A stretch of DNA of 64,000 bases from positions 124,001 through 188,000 of the forward strand of contig CAKRLG010000001.1 of NCBI GenBank assembly GCA_934359255.1, given 5' to 3'. A program made the position numbers and the translations under genes. Every line of letters starts with the position of its first letter. Positions within the stretch are counted from its first letter, which is position 1. Shown in pieces: positions 16,737 to 27,056 of the stretch. The DNA comes from an uncultured Ruminococcus sp. Its GTDB lineage: Bacteria > Bacillota > Clostridia > Lachnospirales > Lachnospiraceae. The notes beneath the pieces are model-generated. The model was not told where the DNA came from, searched no databases, and worked only from the letters and a program-made list of their open reading frames with translations.

Positions 16737-17228
16737 TTACAGCGTATCGATAATACTCTGTAAAGTCTCCTCTAAATTTTTATTTTCCTCATCAATTGTG
16801 ATATCTGCATATTTTTCATACAGTACCACACGCTCTTCATACAGGTCCTTCAATGTCTGTCCGTCCCGTAAAACCACGCCGCGGTTCTTCAGGTTGCCCA
16901 GACGTTTTCTCAGGGCTTTGTAAGAAAGCTTCAGATAAATGACCGTGGCAATCTCTCCAAGATGCTCCATAGCCTCTTTTCCGTATACCACGCTGCCTCC
17001 TGTGGCAATTACTGTGCGGTCCGCTTCGATCGAAGCATTCACCTGATTTTCAATTGCAATAAAGCCTTCGATGCCCTCTTCACTGATAATTTCTTTTAAT
17101 AATCTCTTCTCCTGCTCCTGAATCAGCAGGTCTGCGTCTACAAACTGATATCCCAATTCTTTTGCAAGAATTACTCCAATGGTACTTTTTCCGACTCCGG
17201 GCATTCCGATTAATACTATGTTCTTCAT
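16737..17228 (-). CDS. Shikimate kinase-like P-loop kinase
   Basis: 163-residue protein of the shikimate kinase fold (NMP-kinase group). Walker A GMPGVGKST; the substrate Asp is kept in DADLLI; ATGGSVVYG replaces the usual ATGGG; ERVVLYEKYAD keeps the C-terminal substrate Arg. The Arg normally found in the FR motif after the first substrate loop (Arg58 in the E. coli and Mycobacterium enzymes) is missing: the segment reads EGFIAIENQV. It may be a divergent shikimate kinase or phosphorylate another small molecule. ATG 17228 was chosen because AAGGATGAGAG precedes it; 17237 is also possible. The gene stands alone, not with other aro genes. Confidence 0.7.
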   Translation of the reverse strand: MKNIVLIGMPGVGKSTIGVILAKELGYQFVDADLLIQEQEKRLLKEIISEEGIEGFIAIENQVNASIEADRTVIATGGSVVYGKEAMEHLGEIATVIYLKLSYKALRKRLGNLKNRGVVLRDGQTLKDLYEERVVLYEKYADITIDEENKNLEETLQSIIDTL

Positions 17229-17370
17229 ATCTCTCATCCTTATCGCAGCTTATCATTCTATCATATTATCTTGGTTAATACAAGTTTTTATTCCTGTTTG
17301 TTATTGGATAACAAAGAATGTGTCCTGACACATTTTTTTAATCATACCACAATTTTCCCTGTAAGGGAAC

Positions 17371-18210
17371 TTAAAACTCACGAATAAAGGATTCTACTAC
17401 ATCCGAATGTTCTTCGTTTCTCCACACCAGCAGAACATCCGTCGTCAGTTCCTTCTCTCTGATCGGAACCGGACAGATTTTTTCCGACTGATCTTTCATA
17501 GACGCCGGAAGAATCGCTGTCCCCAGTCCGCTGGCTGCCAGGCTCATGGCTGTTCTTGCATCCTCACATTCATAATAAACATCGCTGGACAGGCCGTGTT
17601 TTTCAAAAATAGACAGCACATACTTTCTGTGACGCTTGGAAAGGATCAGATGATGTCCCGCCAGTTCTTCCAGTGTCAGTTCCCGGCATCCTGCTTCTGC
17701 CTGCCCCTGTGGAACCATCGCCAGCAATTGTTCCTGTTTCAGCAGTTTGGAACAGAATCCATTTAAAGCAATAGGAGTACGAAGTGTCGTTACATCAAGG
17801 ATTCCGTTTTCCAGTTCGTCTTTTAATGTAAAGGTAGATCCATCATGGATCACAAAACGAATGTCCGGATGATGACTGGTGTATTTTACCAGATATTTTG
17901 CCATCATATTCACCGTGGATGGCGTCACGCCGAGATGGATCGTCGTTGCCTGGCTAACTTTGATCACTTCTCTTTTCGTAATATCGGTCATGGTAAGAAG
18001 ACTTTCCGCCCGCACATACAGTGCTTTTCCCGCCTCTGTCAGCCGGATGTGTTTGCTCCCCCGTACAAACAGGCGTACCTGCAGTTCTTCTTCCAGTATT
18101 TTCATCTGATAACTAAGCGGCGGCTGTGTCATATGCAGGGCTCTGGCCGCACCGCTGATGGTTCCCTCATCTACAATTGCCCGAAAATATTCCAGCTGTT
18201 TGATCTCCAT
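17371..18210 (-). CDS. LysR-family transcriptional regulator
   Basis: 279 residues: N-terminal winged helix (LEYFRAIVDEGTISGAARALHMTQPPLS, residues 6-33) with linker helix, and a periplasmic-binding-like effector domain (HLGVTPSTVNMM on). Divergently transcribed from a MATE efflux gene, with a 21-bp dyad of LysR geometry between them, so it probably controls that transporter in response to an exported compound. The ligand is unknown. Start with GGAGGAAACT upstream. Confidence 0.88.
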   Translation of the reverse strand: MEIKQLEYFRAIVDEGTISGAARALHMTQPPLSYQMKILEEELQVRLFVRGSKHIRLTEAGKALYVRAESLLTMTDITKREVIKVSQATTIHLGVTPSTVNMMAKYLVKYTSHHPDIRFVIHDGSTFTLKDELENGILDVTTLRTPIALNGFCSKLLKQEQLLAMVPQGQAEAGCRELTLEELAGHHLILSKRHRKYVLSIFEKHGLSSDVYYECEDARTAMSLAASGLGTAILPASMKDQSEKICPVPIREKELTTDVLLVWRNEEHSDVVESFIREF

Positions 18211-18269
18211 AGTTTCCTCCGTTTTCCTTTCTCATATCTATACAGAAATTATTTTTTATTTATATAAAA

Positions 18270-18290
18270 ACAATATTTTTCATATATTGT
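18270..18290. promoter_or_regulatory. Candidate LysR operator in the divergent intergenic region
   Basis: ACAATAT - 7 nt - ATATTGT inverted repeat, matching the T-N11-A pattern of LysR sites, placed between the divergent regulator and MATE genes. AT-rich, so it could be chance. Confidence 0.45.
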
Positions 18291-18405
18291 AATCTGTGCT
18301 ACACTAAAAGCGCAACAGCAATTTACCTAAATTTTACACAGATGCATGACGGTCGCACAACGCATATACCTGCATCATCTACCTCATACGCAAAGGAGTT
18401 TTATC

Positions 18406-19782
18406 ATGAAACAGATTGACTTTGAACATGGGAAAATCACCGATAATATCTTGCGGGCTTCCATTCCGATGCTTGTGGCGGAGGTTTTAAGCCTGCTCTA
18501 CAATATTGTGGACCGAATCTATATTGCAAGGATCCCGGATGTGGGAACCACAGCGCTTGGAGCTGTCGGGCTGTGTTTTCCGATCATTACGATTATTCTT
18601 GCTTTCAGTAACCTCTTCGGTTCCGGCGGTGCGCCGCTTTTTTCGATCGAGCGCGGAAGAAAAGATACGAAAGAGGCTTCGATGATCATGAATACCTCAT
18701 TCTTTCTGATCTGTGTCTGTGCCCTGCTTCTGATGGCTGTCGGTATGATCTTTGCGAAACCGATTCTGCTTCTGTTCGGAAGTTCGGAAAACGGGCTGAT
18801 CTACGCGTATCCTTATCTGATGATTTATCTGATCGGAACTTTTCCTTCTATGGTTTCTACCGGTATGAATCCGTTTATCAATGCGCAGGGATACGCCACC
18901 ACAGGGATGTTTTCTGTAGCGATCGGAGCCGTGGCCAACCTGATCCTGGATCCGGTTTTTATCTTTGTGTTCGGACTCGGCATCCGCGGTGCAGCGATCG
19001 CCACTGTGTTATCGCAGATTCTTTCTGCAGCATTTGTTCTGTATTTTCTGCGAAAAAAGACTGAATTGACAGTTCGTCTTCTGTCCTTAGAAGAGATCCG
19101 TGGCTGCTGGAACCGTGCAAAAAATATCATCAGCCTGGGAACCGCCGGGTTTATCATGCAGCTTACCAACAGTCTGGTGACGATCTGCTGTAACAATGTA
19201 CTTTCTGTTACCGGCGGAGATCTGTATATCTCCGTCATGACGATCGTATCCAGTATCCGGCAGATCATCGATACACCGATCCATGCCATTACCGAGGGAT
19301 CCTCCCCGGTCATCAGCTATAACTATGGGGCCCGCCGGCCTAAGAGAGTGTTCCAGTCCTGGCTCACCATGAGCGTGATGGCAATCCTGTATACCCTGCT
19401 CGCCTGGGGCGTGATCCTGTTTGCGCCGCATTTCCTGATCGGAATCTTCAGTTCCGACCAGACGCTGATCACCGATGCGATCCCGGCACTGAAGCTGTAC
19501 TTTGGAGCCTTTGTTTTCCAGGCACTCCAGTATGTGGGACAGACGATGTTCAAGTCACTGGGCAAGAAAAAATTCGCGATCTTCTTCTCCCTGCTCCGTA
19601 AAGTCATCATCGTGGTTCCGCTTACTTACATCCTTCCGTATCTGTTCCATATGGGAAGTGACGGTGTCTTCCTCGCAGAACCGGTATCCAATGTGCTTGG
19701 CGGAAGCGCCTGCTTCATCGTGATGCTCTGCACGGTAATGCCGGAGTTAAAAAGAATGGCAAAGGAAAATTCCGATCGCTAG
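18406..19782 (+). CDS. MATE-family efflux transporter
   Basis: 458-residue, twelve-segment transporter of the multidrug and toxic compound extrusion family (MepA-like branch), exporting cationic compounds with a Na+ or H+ gradient. Opens with KITDNILRASIPMLVAEVL and contains PVISYNYGARR, the family's conserved second-half motif. ATG 18406 has AAAGGAG; the longer frame from 18346 lacks a site. Regulated probably by the divergent LysR. A strong terminator follows. Confidence 0.9.
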   Translation: MKQIDFEHGKITDNILRASIPMLVAEVLSLLYNIVDRIYIARIPDVGTTALGAVGLCFPIITIILAFSNLFGSGGAPLFSIERGRKDTKEASMIMNTSFFLICVCALLLMAVGMIFAKPILLLFGSSENGLIYAYPYLMIYLIGTFPSMVSTGMNPFINAQGYATTGMFSVAIGAVANLILDPVFIFVFGLGIRGAAIATVLSQILSAAFVLYFLRKKTELTVRLLSLEEIRGCWNRAKNIISLGTAGFIMQLTNSLVTICCNNVLSVTGGDLYISVMTIVSSIRQIIDTPIHAITEGSSPVISYNYGARRPKRVFQSWLTMSVMAILYTLLAWGVILFAPHFLIGIFSSDQTLITDAIPALKLYFGAFVFQALQYVGQTMFKSLGKKKFAIFFSLLRKVIIVVPLTYILPYLFHMGSDGVFLAEPVSNVLGGSACFIVMLCTVMPELKRMAKENSDR

Positions 19783-19886
19783 TTTACATAATTTTAATTT
19801 CAGATATCATTGCAGATCCACAGCAAGATTCATACGCCACTGCAAACATCTGCAATATAATCTTGGTTTCTTTACTCCATAAAAAA

Positions 19887-19926
19887 ACTTCAGCAGACAT
19901 AATGGCTTTCTTCTGTCTGCTGAAGT
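19887..19926 (+). terminator. Terminator after the MATE gene
   Basis: ACTTCAGCAGACA (19887-19899) pairs with TGTCTGCTGAAGT (19914-19926), followed by six Ts. Confidence 0.9.
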
Positions 19927-19949
19927 TTTTTATTTTTTATTCAAATTTC

Positions 19950-20091
19950 GTAACTGTTCAGTACCTTCACAGTTACGAGTCAAAATGCATTTAAAATCAC
20001 CTTCGGTGATGGCATTTTGCCTTGTATGTCTCGGGTTTTTGGCATATTCATGCCAAAACACTTCGCGGGATATTACCTACTGAATAGTTAC
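19950..20091 (-). mobile_element. 142-bp MITE, copy B, with 8-bp target duplication
   Basis: Inverted relative to copy A. Ends GTAACTGTTCAG and CTGAATAGTTAC; flanks CAAATTTC on both sides (19942-19949 and 20092-20099), a perfect 8-bp duplication. The right duplication touches the stop codon of the activator gene that begins at 20100. Its main hairpin reads TTTTGGCAT-GA-ATATGCCAAAA, a compensatory pair change from copy A (G-C for A-T). Confidence 0.85.
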
Positions 20092-20099
20092 CAAATTTC

Positions 20100-21647
20100 T
20101 TATTTCTGTTTCTGAATATCCGCTGCTCTCTCTTCTTCTCGGAGCCGTTCCAGTTTCTCCTTCACCGTAGGATACCGCTCCAGATCGGTATGGGGAAGTG
20201 CCTGTGCTGCCACCATTGTATTCAGAAAATCTTCTACCGCTGCGAACTGGATATACACCATTTTCTCCAGGATCTCCTCCACTTCTTTTGCCACACCGCG
20301 ATCCAGCAGTGCACATACCGCACCTTCCAGGGAAGAATTGCCCGCATGGATGATCCGATCCCGTTCCATGTCTGGGTACATGCCGATAGCGATCGCGGAT
20401 TCTTTGGACACGTGTTTTCCGAAAGCGCCCGCCACATAGAATCCTTCCAGTTCCGAAAGTTCGATCCCGGACTCCCGCAGCATGATCGCCACCATTGTGT
20501 ATGCCGCCGCTTTTGTCCGGATAAATTCTTCGATGTCACTCTGGTAAAAATACAGTCCCGGCGCATACTGTACCGCCAATATTCCATCTCTCTCCACGAT
20601 CCACTGACTCTTCTCCGGCTGTAAAATCCCGCGGATATCGATCCATTCATGCAAAAACAATTCCGCCAGAAGATCCACAATCCCGGATCCGCAGATTCCT
20701 TTCGCCGTTGTCTCACCGATCATGTGGCAGTGCAGTTCTCCATCTTCCAGTTTCACCCGATCCACCGCGCCTTCCATCGCGCGCATGCCCGTCTTTACCA
20801 CACCGCCTTCCAGTGCAGGTCCCGCGGCTCCCGCACCGCATAACAGAAAATCCCGGTTCCCCAGCACGAGTTCCCCATTCGTTCCGATATCGAAAAAAGC
20901 GTTAATCTTCTCTTTTTTATAGATCCCCGTAGCCATCATGCCGCTGATGATATCGCCGCCCAGGTAGTTGGACTTTGCCGGGTAAATATACACATATCCC
21001 TTCACCGGCAGTTCCAGATCTTTTGCCGGGAGAAATCCGGGCTGGTCTGCGTGCACCGCATACGGAGTGTGGAAGACACAGAACGCATCCATCCCAAGCA
21101 GAAAATGAATCATCGTTGTATTGCCCCCGATTGCCATCGCGATACAGCTGTTTTCCGGTAACTGCTGCTGTGCTTCCAGTTTTCTCACACAGGTGGTAAT
21201 GCTGGTTACCGCTGCTTTTCGAAGGATCTCCAGCGTTCCACGGTCTTCCTGACAGTGAAAGATTCTGGTCAGAATGTCCGTTCCATAGGGGATCTGCCCG
21301 TTGAACGTGCTGGTTTCGCCCAGGATCTTTCCTGTCGCGCAGTCCACCAGACGGGCAACCACGGTGGTACTTCCCAGATCCACCGCCACACCGTAATGTG
21401 CCCCTGTGGTATCTCCCGCTTCCAGATCCACACCATGCCATATCTGACCGTCCCACGCCAGCGACACGGTCACTTTCCACTCTGCCTCCTCACACAGCGG
21501 ATATAGCTTTCGCAGTACCTGCAGGCTTACTTTTGCCTCAATCCCCTGTTCCTTTAATCCGTCCTGGATCCTTCTCTGATCGGACCGGTTATCGTCCTCG
21601 GTCGGAGCCTGAAGTTCCAGATATATTTTTTTACTGATTCCGTCCAT
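20100..21647 (-). CDS. ASKHA-domain reductive activator of corrinoid proteins, lacking the ferredoxin domain
   Basis: 515-residue RACE-type protein (DUF4445): ATP-dependent reactivation of Co(II) corrinoid proteins in O-demethylase or methyltransferase systems. The actin-like ATPase runs from VDLGSTTVVARLVD (about 90) through FFDIGTNGEL and GICGSGIVDLLAEL to AGAFGKHVSKE. Most relatives begin with a [2Fe-2S] ferredoxin domain with a Cys cluster; here the first 85 residues (KKIYLELQAPTEDD...) contain only one Cys and no such motif. The electron donor must be a separate protein or the family differs. Good AAAGAGGAATAATC site at ATG 21647. No methyltransferase or corrinoid protein gene is next to it. 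Confidence 0.85.
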   Translation of the reverse strand: MDGISKKIYLELQAPTEDDNRSDQRRIQDGLKEQGIEAKVSLQVLRKLYPLCEEAEWKVTVSLAWDGQIWHGVDLEAGDTTGAHYGVAVDLGSTTVVARLVDCATGKILGETSTFNGQIPYGTDILTRIFHCQEDRGTLEILRKAAVTSITTCVRKLEAQQQLPENSCIAMAIGGNTTMIHFLLGMDAFCVFHTPYAVHADQPGFLPAKDLELPVKGYVYIYPAKSNYLGGDIISGMMATGIYKKEKINAFFDIGTNGELVLGNRDFLLCGAGAAGPALEGGVVKTGMRAMEGAVDRVKLEDGELHCHMIGETTAKGICGSGIVDLLAELFLHEWIDIRGILQPEKSQWIVERDGILAVQYAPGLYFYQSDIEEFIRTKAAAYTMVAIMLRESGIELSELEGFYVAGAFGKHVSKESAIAIGMYPDMERDRIIHAGNSSLEGAVCALLDRGVAKEVEEILEKMVYIQFAAVEDFLNTMVAAQALPHTDLERYPTVKEKLERLREEERAADIQKQK

Positions 21648-21809
21648 GATTATTCCTCTTTTTCTATTGCGTTGCTTCTATTATACTTCTTTCTTCCCAA
21701 ATAACCAAGTTATGGATTGCGTCGGAGATTCAATTAACGTATACTTAATTTTATATAAGAACATACTTTCTGATAACAGATGCGGATATCCGCAGAAAGG
21801 AGGACATTC

Positions 21810-23000
21810 ATGGATCGCATCATTTTTCATATCGATGTCAATTCCGCATATCTGAGCTGGAGCGCAATTGATCTCTTACAGGCAAATCCGGACAGCGTGG
21901 ATATCCGGACGATTCCCGCGATCATCGGTGGTAACCGGAAAACCCGTCATGGGATCGTTCTGGCCAAATCTCTGTCGGCAAAAAATATTTACCATATTCA
22001 CACCGCAGAACCTGTAGCCAGTGCTCTGAAAAAATGTCCGACGCTCACCATCATTTCTCCTGACCACGACTCTTACAGCCGCCACAGCAAACAGTTTGTC
22101 GGTTTTCTCCGCTCACTGACATCGGAGATTGAACAGGTCAGTGTGGATGAATGTTATCTGGACTATACCACAATTGCCTCCCGCTTCTCCTCACCCGAAG
22201 AAGGAGCCGCCTATATCCGTAACTATATTTACAGCCATTTTGGTTTTACAGTCAATGTGGGGATTTCTTCCAATAAGGTGCTGGCAAAGATGGCTTCTGA
22301 TTTTGAAAAGCCGAACAAGACGCACACACTTTTCCCGGATGAGATTCAGAAAAAAATGTGGCCACTTCCGATCAGCAGTCTGTTCATGGCAGGACATGCT
22401 TCCGTAGCTGTCCTGCAGAAACTGGATATCCATACGATTGGCGATCTGGCCCGGATGGATCCGACGATTCTCAGCCTGCATCTGAAAAGCCACGGAAAAA
22501 TGCTGTGGGAATATGCAAACGGAATCGATAATTCCAGCATCGAAAGCGAACCGTCTCAGGCAAAAGGAATCGGCAATTCCACCACACTCGCCAGTGATCT
22601 TACGACCTCGCAGGAAGCGTATCCCATTCTCTTTCAGCTTTCCACCAAAGTAGGTCACCGTCTCGAAAAAGCCGGACAGTCTGCCAATAACCTGTGCGTG
22701 GAGATCAAATACGCGACATTTGACAAATACACCCGTCAGATGCCGCTCTCCTCCCCGATGCAGGATGGGAAAAAGCTGTACCACGCAGCCTGTCATCTTT
22801 TTGATACACTCTGGAACGGAAACCCGATCCGTTTACTGGGAGTTCGCGCCGGAAAACTGACGGATGTCGATGAACCGATACAGCTCGACCTGTTCAGTTA
22901 TGACCCGAAAGCGATTGAAAAGGAACAGAAGATGGAACAGGCAATGGATAAGATCCGGGAAAAATTCGGGAAAGATCTGATACAGAAAGGGATTCACTGA
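21810..23000 (+). CDS. dinB: DNA polymerase IV (Y family)
   Basis: 396-residue translesion polymerase. Catalytic Asp in FHIDVNSAYLSW at about residue 9 and the Asp-Glu pair in SVDECYLDYT near 111; thumb helix-hairpin-helix around IHTIGDLARMDP; little-finger domain to about 350, then LFSYDPKAIEKEQKMEQAMDKIREKFG. There is no canonical C-terminal beta-clamp pentapeptide obvious to me except the QLDLF in EPIQLDLFSYD, which fits a clamp motif. ATG 21810 follows AAAGGAGG. Bacilli and Clostridia often have two such enzymes; SOS control was not evident. Confidence 0.92.
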   Translation: MDRIIFHIDVNSAYLSWSAIDLLQANPDSVDIRTIPAIIGGNRKTRHGIVLAKSLSAKNIYHIHTAEPVASALKKCPTLTIISPDHDSYSRHSKQFVGFLRSLTSEIEQVSVDECYLDYTTIASRFSSPEEGAAYIRNYIYSHFGFTVNVGISSNKVLAKMASDFEKPNKTHTLFPDEIQKKMWPLPISSLFMAGHASVAVLQKLDIHTIGDLARMDPTILSLHLKSHGKMLWEYANGIDNSSIESEPSQAKGIGNSTTLASDLTTSQEAYPILFQLSTKVGHRLEKAGQSANNLCVEIKYATFDKYTRQMPLSSPMQDGKKLYHAACHLFDTLWNGNPIRLLGVRAGKLTDVDEPIQLDLFSYDPKAIEKEQKMEQAMDKIREKFGKDLIQKGIH

Positions 23001-23015
23001 TTCTTCTACATGCAG

Positions 23016-23056
23016 AAATCCCCGCAGCGGATATTTAACGTCCGTTGCGGGGATTT
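23016..23056 (+). terminator. Bidirectional terminator between dinB and gdhA
   Basis: AAATCCCCGCAGCGGA (23016-23031) pairs with TCCGTTGCGGGGATTT (23041-23056) with one G-T pair. It serves the convergent dinB and gdhA genes. Confidence 0.85.
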
Positions 23057-23099
23057 TCTGTTTATTATTTGAACATTACTTATTACTTACGTTTGAAAA

Positions 23100-24449
<1,350 letters not shown>

Positions 24450-24484
24450 TTAGAATTTGCTCATTGCTTTTTGAATACGCAGAC

Positions 24485-24513
24485 ATTATAGCATGGTAAA
24501 GTGTTAAACACAA
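24485..24513 (-). promoter_or_regulatory. gdhA promoter
   Basis: Minus strand TTGTGT (24508-24513), 17 nt, TATAAT (24485-24490) with an upstream TGC, an extended -10. Confidence 0.75.
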
Positions 24514-24536
24514 GAAAAAAATTTTGTTTTTTCGAC

Positions 24537-25124
24537 CTATTTCCTACTTCTTCGCTTGGATTTTCGTTTTCTTACGCTGTATCCGAAAGTCCCCAGCTGC
24601 TTTCCCACACCATAGTATGTTCCGTGGGAATATACCATCGGGTGTGCGCTGTTCAGATCGAACCGTCCATTTTCGTCCATATAAGCCTCATCTGCGTGTA
24701 CTGCAACTACCTGAGCCAGGAACATATGATGGGAACCAAGTTTCTCAATTTTCACGACTTTGCACTCGATATTCACCGGAGATTCCCCGATCATTCCGCA
24801 GTTCACCTCTGAGGCTTCCACGCAGGTCAGTTTCATCTCCTTGAATTTGTCCACATCTTTTCCGGAACGGACACCGCAGTAATCCGTTGCATATGTCAGT
24901 GCCTCTGTGGTCAGGTTGATCACAAAAACACCGCTCTCTTCGATCATATGATACGAATAGCGCTCCGGCCGCACCGAGATGGATACCATCGGCGGGTTGG
25001 TACACACCGTACCTGCCCACGCTACGGTAATGATATTATCTTTTCCTTCGTTATCCCGCACCGATACCATAACCGCCGGAAGCGGATACAGCATGTTGCC
25101 GGGTTTCCACTGTTGTTTCGCCAT
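24537..25124 (-). CDS. Flavin reductase / flavoredoxin-family protein
   Basis: 195 residues with the FMN-binding split-barrel fold of flavin reductase-like proteins: MLYPLPAVMVSVRD, ITVAWAGTVCTNPPMVSISVRPERYSY and FVINLTTE segments, then SPVNIECKVVKIEKLGSHHMFLAQVV (about 115-140). The C-terminus is strongly basic (RKRKSKRRSRK). Likely transfers electrons between flavin or NAD(P)H and an acceptor; the specific partner is unknown. Eleven nt separate it from the upstream pyrophosphatase gene on the same strand, so they are co-transcribed. Confidence 0.88.
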   Translation of the reverse strand: MAKQQWKPGNMLYPLPAVMVSVRDNEGKDNIITVAWAGTVCTNPPMVSISVRPERYSYHMIEESGVFVINLTTEALTYATDYCGVRSGKDVDKFKEMKLTCVEASEVNCGMIGESPVNIECKVVKIEKLGSHHMFLAQVVAVHADEAYMDENGRFDLNSAHPMVYSHGTYYGVGKQLGTFGYSVRKRKSKRRSRK

Positions 25125-25135
25125 ATATTTTTCCT

Positions 25136-26782
25136 TTACTGCTGTAATGCATTCATAAACTTCGGAATCAGCTGTTTCTTTCTCGATACCACACCTTCCA
25201 GACGACAGGAACTGTCTTCTACTTTCTCTCCGAATGCCTCGTATACCAGTCCATCCGATCCCTCACCATAACACAGAAGTTCCGTGGATTCCTTGATGAT
25301 GTTGGTCAGCATGAAGAACACCATCTTGACTCCGTTATTTCCACATTCTTTTTCCATATATGGCATCAGGCGGTCTTTGACGGTCTGCAATTCTTCCTCG
25401 GACATAAAACTGATCTGTCCCACACCGAATACCAGATTATCCACGATAAATTTCTTGTAATCCTGGTAAAAGATTTCTTCCGGTGTCTTGCTGCTCAGAT
25501 TGCTTCCGGCACGGAACATCTTATTGGCAAAACTTTCGATCTCGATCTTTGCGATCTTTGCCAGCTCCTGCGCTGCCTCTTTGTCGCGTTCCGTACAGGT
25601 CGGTGAGCGGAACATCAGCGTATCGGACAGGATTGCCGCACACAGAAGACCGGCAATATTTTCCGGAATCTCCAGGTATTTTTCCGCATAAATCTCATAC
25701 ATGATCGTTGCGGTACATCCTACCGGCTGATTGCGGAACATGATCGGCTGGAAGGTCTCCAGTGAACCGATTCTGTGGTGATCCAGAATCTCAAGGATCT
25801 CTGCCTCTTCTATGTTGTCAACCGCCTGGGATTTCTCGTTATGATCGACCAGGATCAGCTGTTTTTTCTTGATGCTCATGAAGTTTCGACGAGAAACCGT
25901 ACCGATGTATTTTCCACGGGTATTGACCACCGGGAATGCACGGTAACGGGTCTTCGTCATGATATCTTTGATCTTGTCCGTAAAATCATCACTCCGGAAG
26001 ATCACCAGATTGTCTTTTTTCATAAAATACTTGATCGGGATACTCTGGTGGATCAGACGGGCAACGGTGAAGGAATCGTAAGGTGTGGAAATGATCACCT
26101 GATTTCTTTCCTCTGCCAGTTTCTGGATTGTCTTTCCGACTTTGGCTCCAAGACACACGATCAGACAGCTTGCGTTGGCTTCGATGGCGCACAGCTGGTC
26201 CTCCGCACGGTTTCCGAGAATCACCAGATCGTCTTCATCAATAAAACTCTCCATCGTATCCGGCTGGGAAAGTCCCATGACCACTTTTCCTTTGATAAAG
26301 TATCCGTGTTCATTACCCACGATAATCTGGCCATCCACAGTATCTGCGATACTCCGGTACTGTGTTCTTGCCTGGGCGAGCAATGTATTGTCATATGCAT
26401 CCATATAGGATTTGGCGATGTCTCCGGTTGTGATCAGGCCTTCGACCTTGCCTTCTTTGTCTGTGATCGGCAATGTTACCGCATTATGCTCCTGCATCAG
26501 TTTCCATGCTCTCTTCACCGACATGCTGTTTGCCGCTCCCGGTGTCTCATGAAGTTCCATGTCTTTCACCTGGGTTCCCACATCCGGCAGATAACCTGGT
26601 GCCGGTACATGAAAATATTTCAGTACAAATTCTGTTTCTTCGTTGATCTGTCCGGCTCTCTTCGCCACATACGTTCCCTTGGTTGTTCGATTCTTAATGT
26701 CGGCATATGCGATCGCAGAACAGATGGAATCCGTGTCCGGATTCTTATGTCCGATGACATAAACTTTATTATCTTTTCTCAC
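25136..26782 (-). CDS. ppaC: Family II manganese-dependent inorganic pyrophosphatase with CBS and DRTGG domains
   Basis: Hydrolyses pyrophosphate in the cytoplasm. 548 residues. DHH half: GHKNPDTDSICSAIAYA at the N-terminus, LVDHNEKSQ and ILDHHRIGS after the insert; DHHA2 domain at the C-terminus (SSCRLEGVVSRKKQLIP). The catalytic domain is split by a regulatory insert of two CBS domains around a DRTGG domain (about 70-300). Relatives of this architecture in clostridia are inhibited by AMP/ADP and activated by ATP or diadenosine polyphosphates. GTG 26782 with AGGGGATTATTT is preferred; ATG 26812 has no site. First gene of a two-gene unit with the flavin reductase. Confidence 0.93.
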   Translation of the reverse strand: MRKDNKVYVIGHKNPDTDSICSAIAYADIKNRTTKGTYVAKRAGQINEETEFVLKYFHVPAPGYLPDVGTQVKDMELHETPGAANSMSVKRAWKLMQEHNAVTLPITDKEGKVEGLITTGDIAKSYMDAYDNTLLAQARTQYRSIADTVDGQIIVGNEHGYFIKGKVVMGLSQPDTMESFIDEDDLVILGNRAEDQLCAIEANASCLIVCLGAKVGKTIQKLAEERNQVIISTPYDSFTVARLIHQSIPIKYFMKKDNLVIFRSDDFTDKIKDIMTKTRYRAFPVVNTRGKYIGTVSRRNFMSIKKKQLILVDHNEKSQAVDNIEEAEILEILDHHRIGSLETFQPIMFRNQPVGCTATIMYEIYAEKYLEIPENIAGLLCAAILSDTLMFRSPTCTERDKEAAQELAKIAKIEIESFANKMFRAGSNLSSKTPEEIFYQDYKKFIVDNLVFGVGQISFMSEEELQTVKDRLMPYMEKECGNNGVKMVFFMLTNIIKESTELLCYGEGSDGLVYEAFGEKVEDSSCRLEGVVSRKKQLIPKFMNALQQ

Positions 26783-26987
26783 AAATAATCCCCTAACTGT
26801 TATTCCCGACATCTGTCAGATAAGTCTTCTGGCTTTTACCGGGATCTGCTTGGTCTATAATTTTCTGCTTTTCATATTAGCATACTTAAAAAAAATCAGC
26901 AAACAGATTCGTTATCTTTCTATGTACTATTCCCCATACATTCATCCTGCATGTGCCTGATTTATGCCGGAAACCATCTATTTTCTG

Positions 26988-27017
26988 TTGCCAGATTTCG
27001 TAAAACAACGCTATAAT
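26988..27017 (+). promoter_or_regulatory. Promoter of the S1-domain gene
   Basis: TTGCCA (26988-26993), 18 nt, TATAAT (27012-27017), 40 nt before the start codon. Confidence 0.7.
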
Positions 27018-27056
27018 AGAAACAGCAAATTCGTGCAAAGAAAGGATGAATATACT

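Noticed and set aside
18346..18405. N-terminal extension of the MATE protein
   Set aside because: The added residues are not transporter-like and AAAGGAG stands before ATG 18406.
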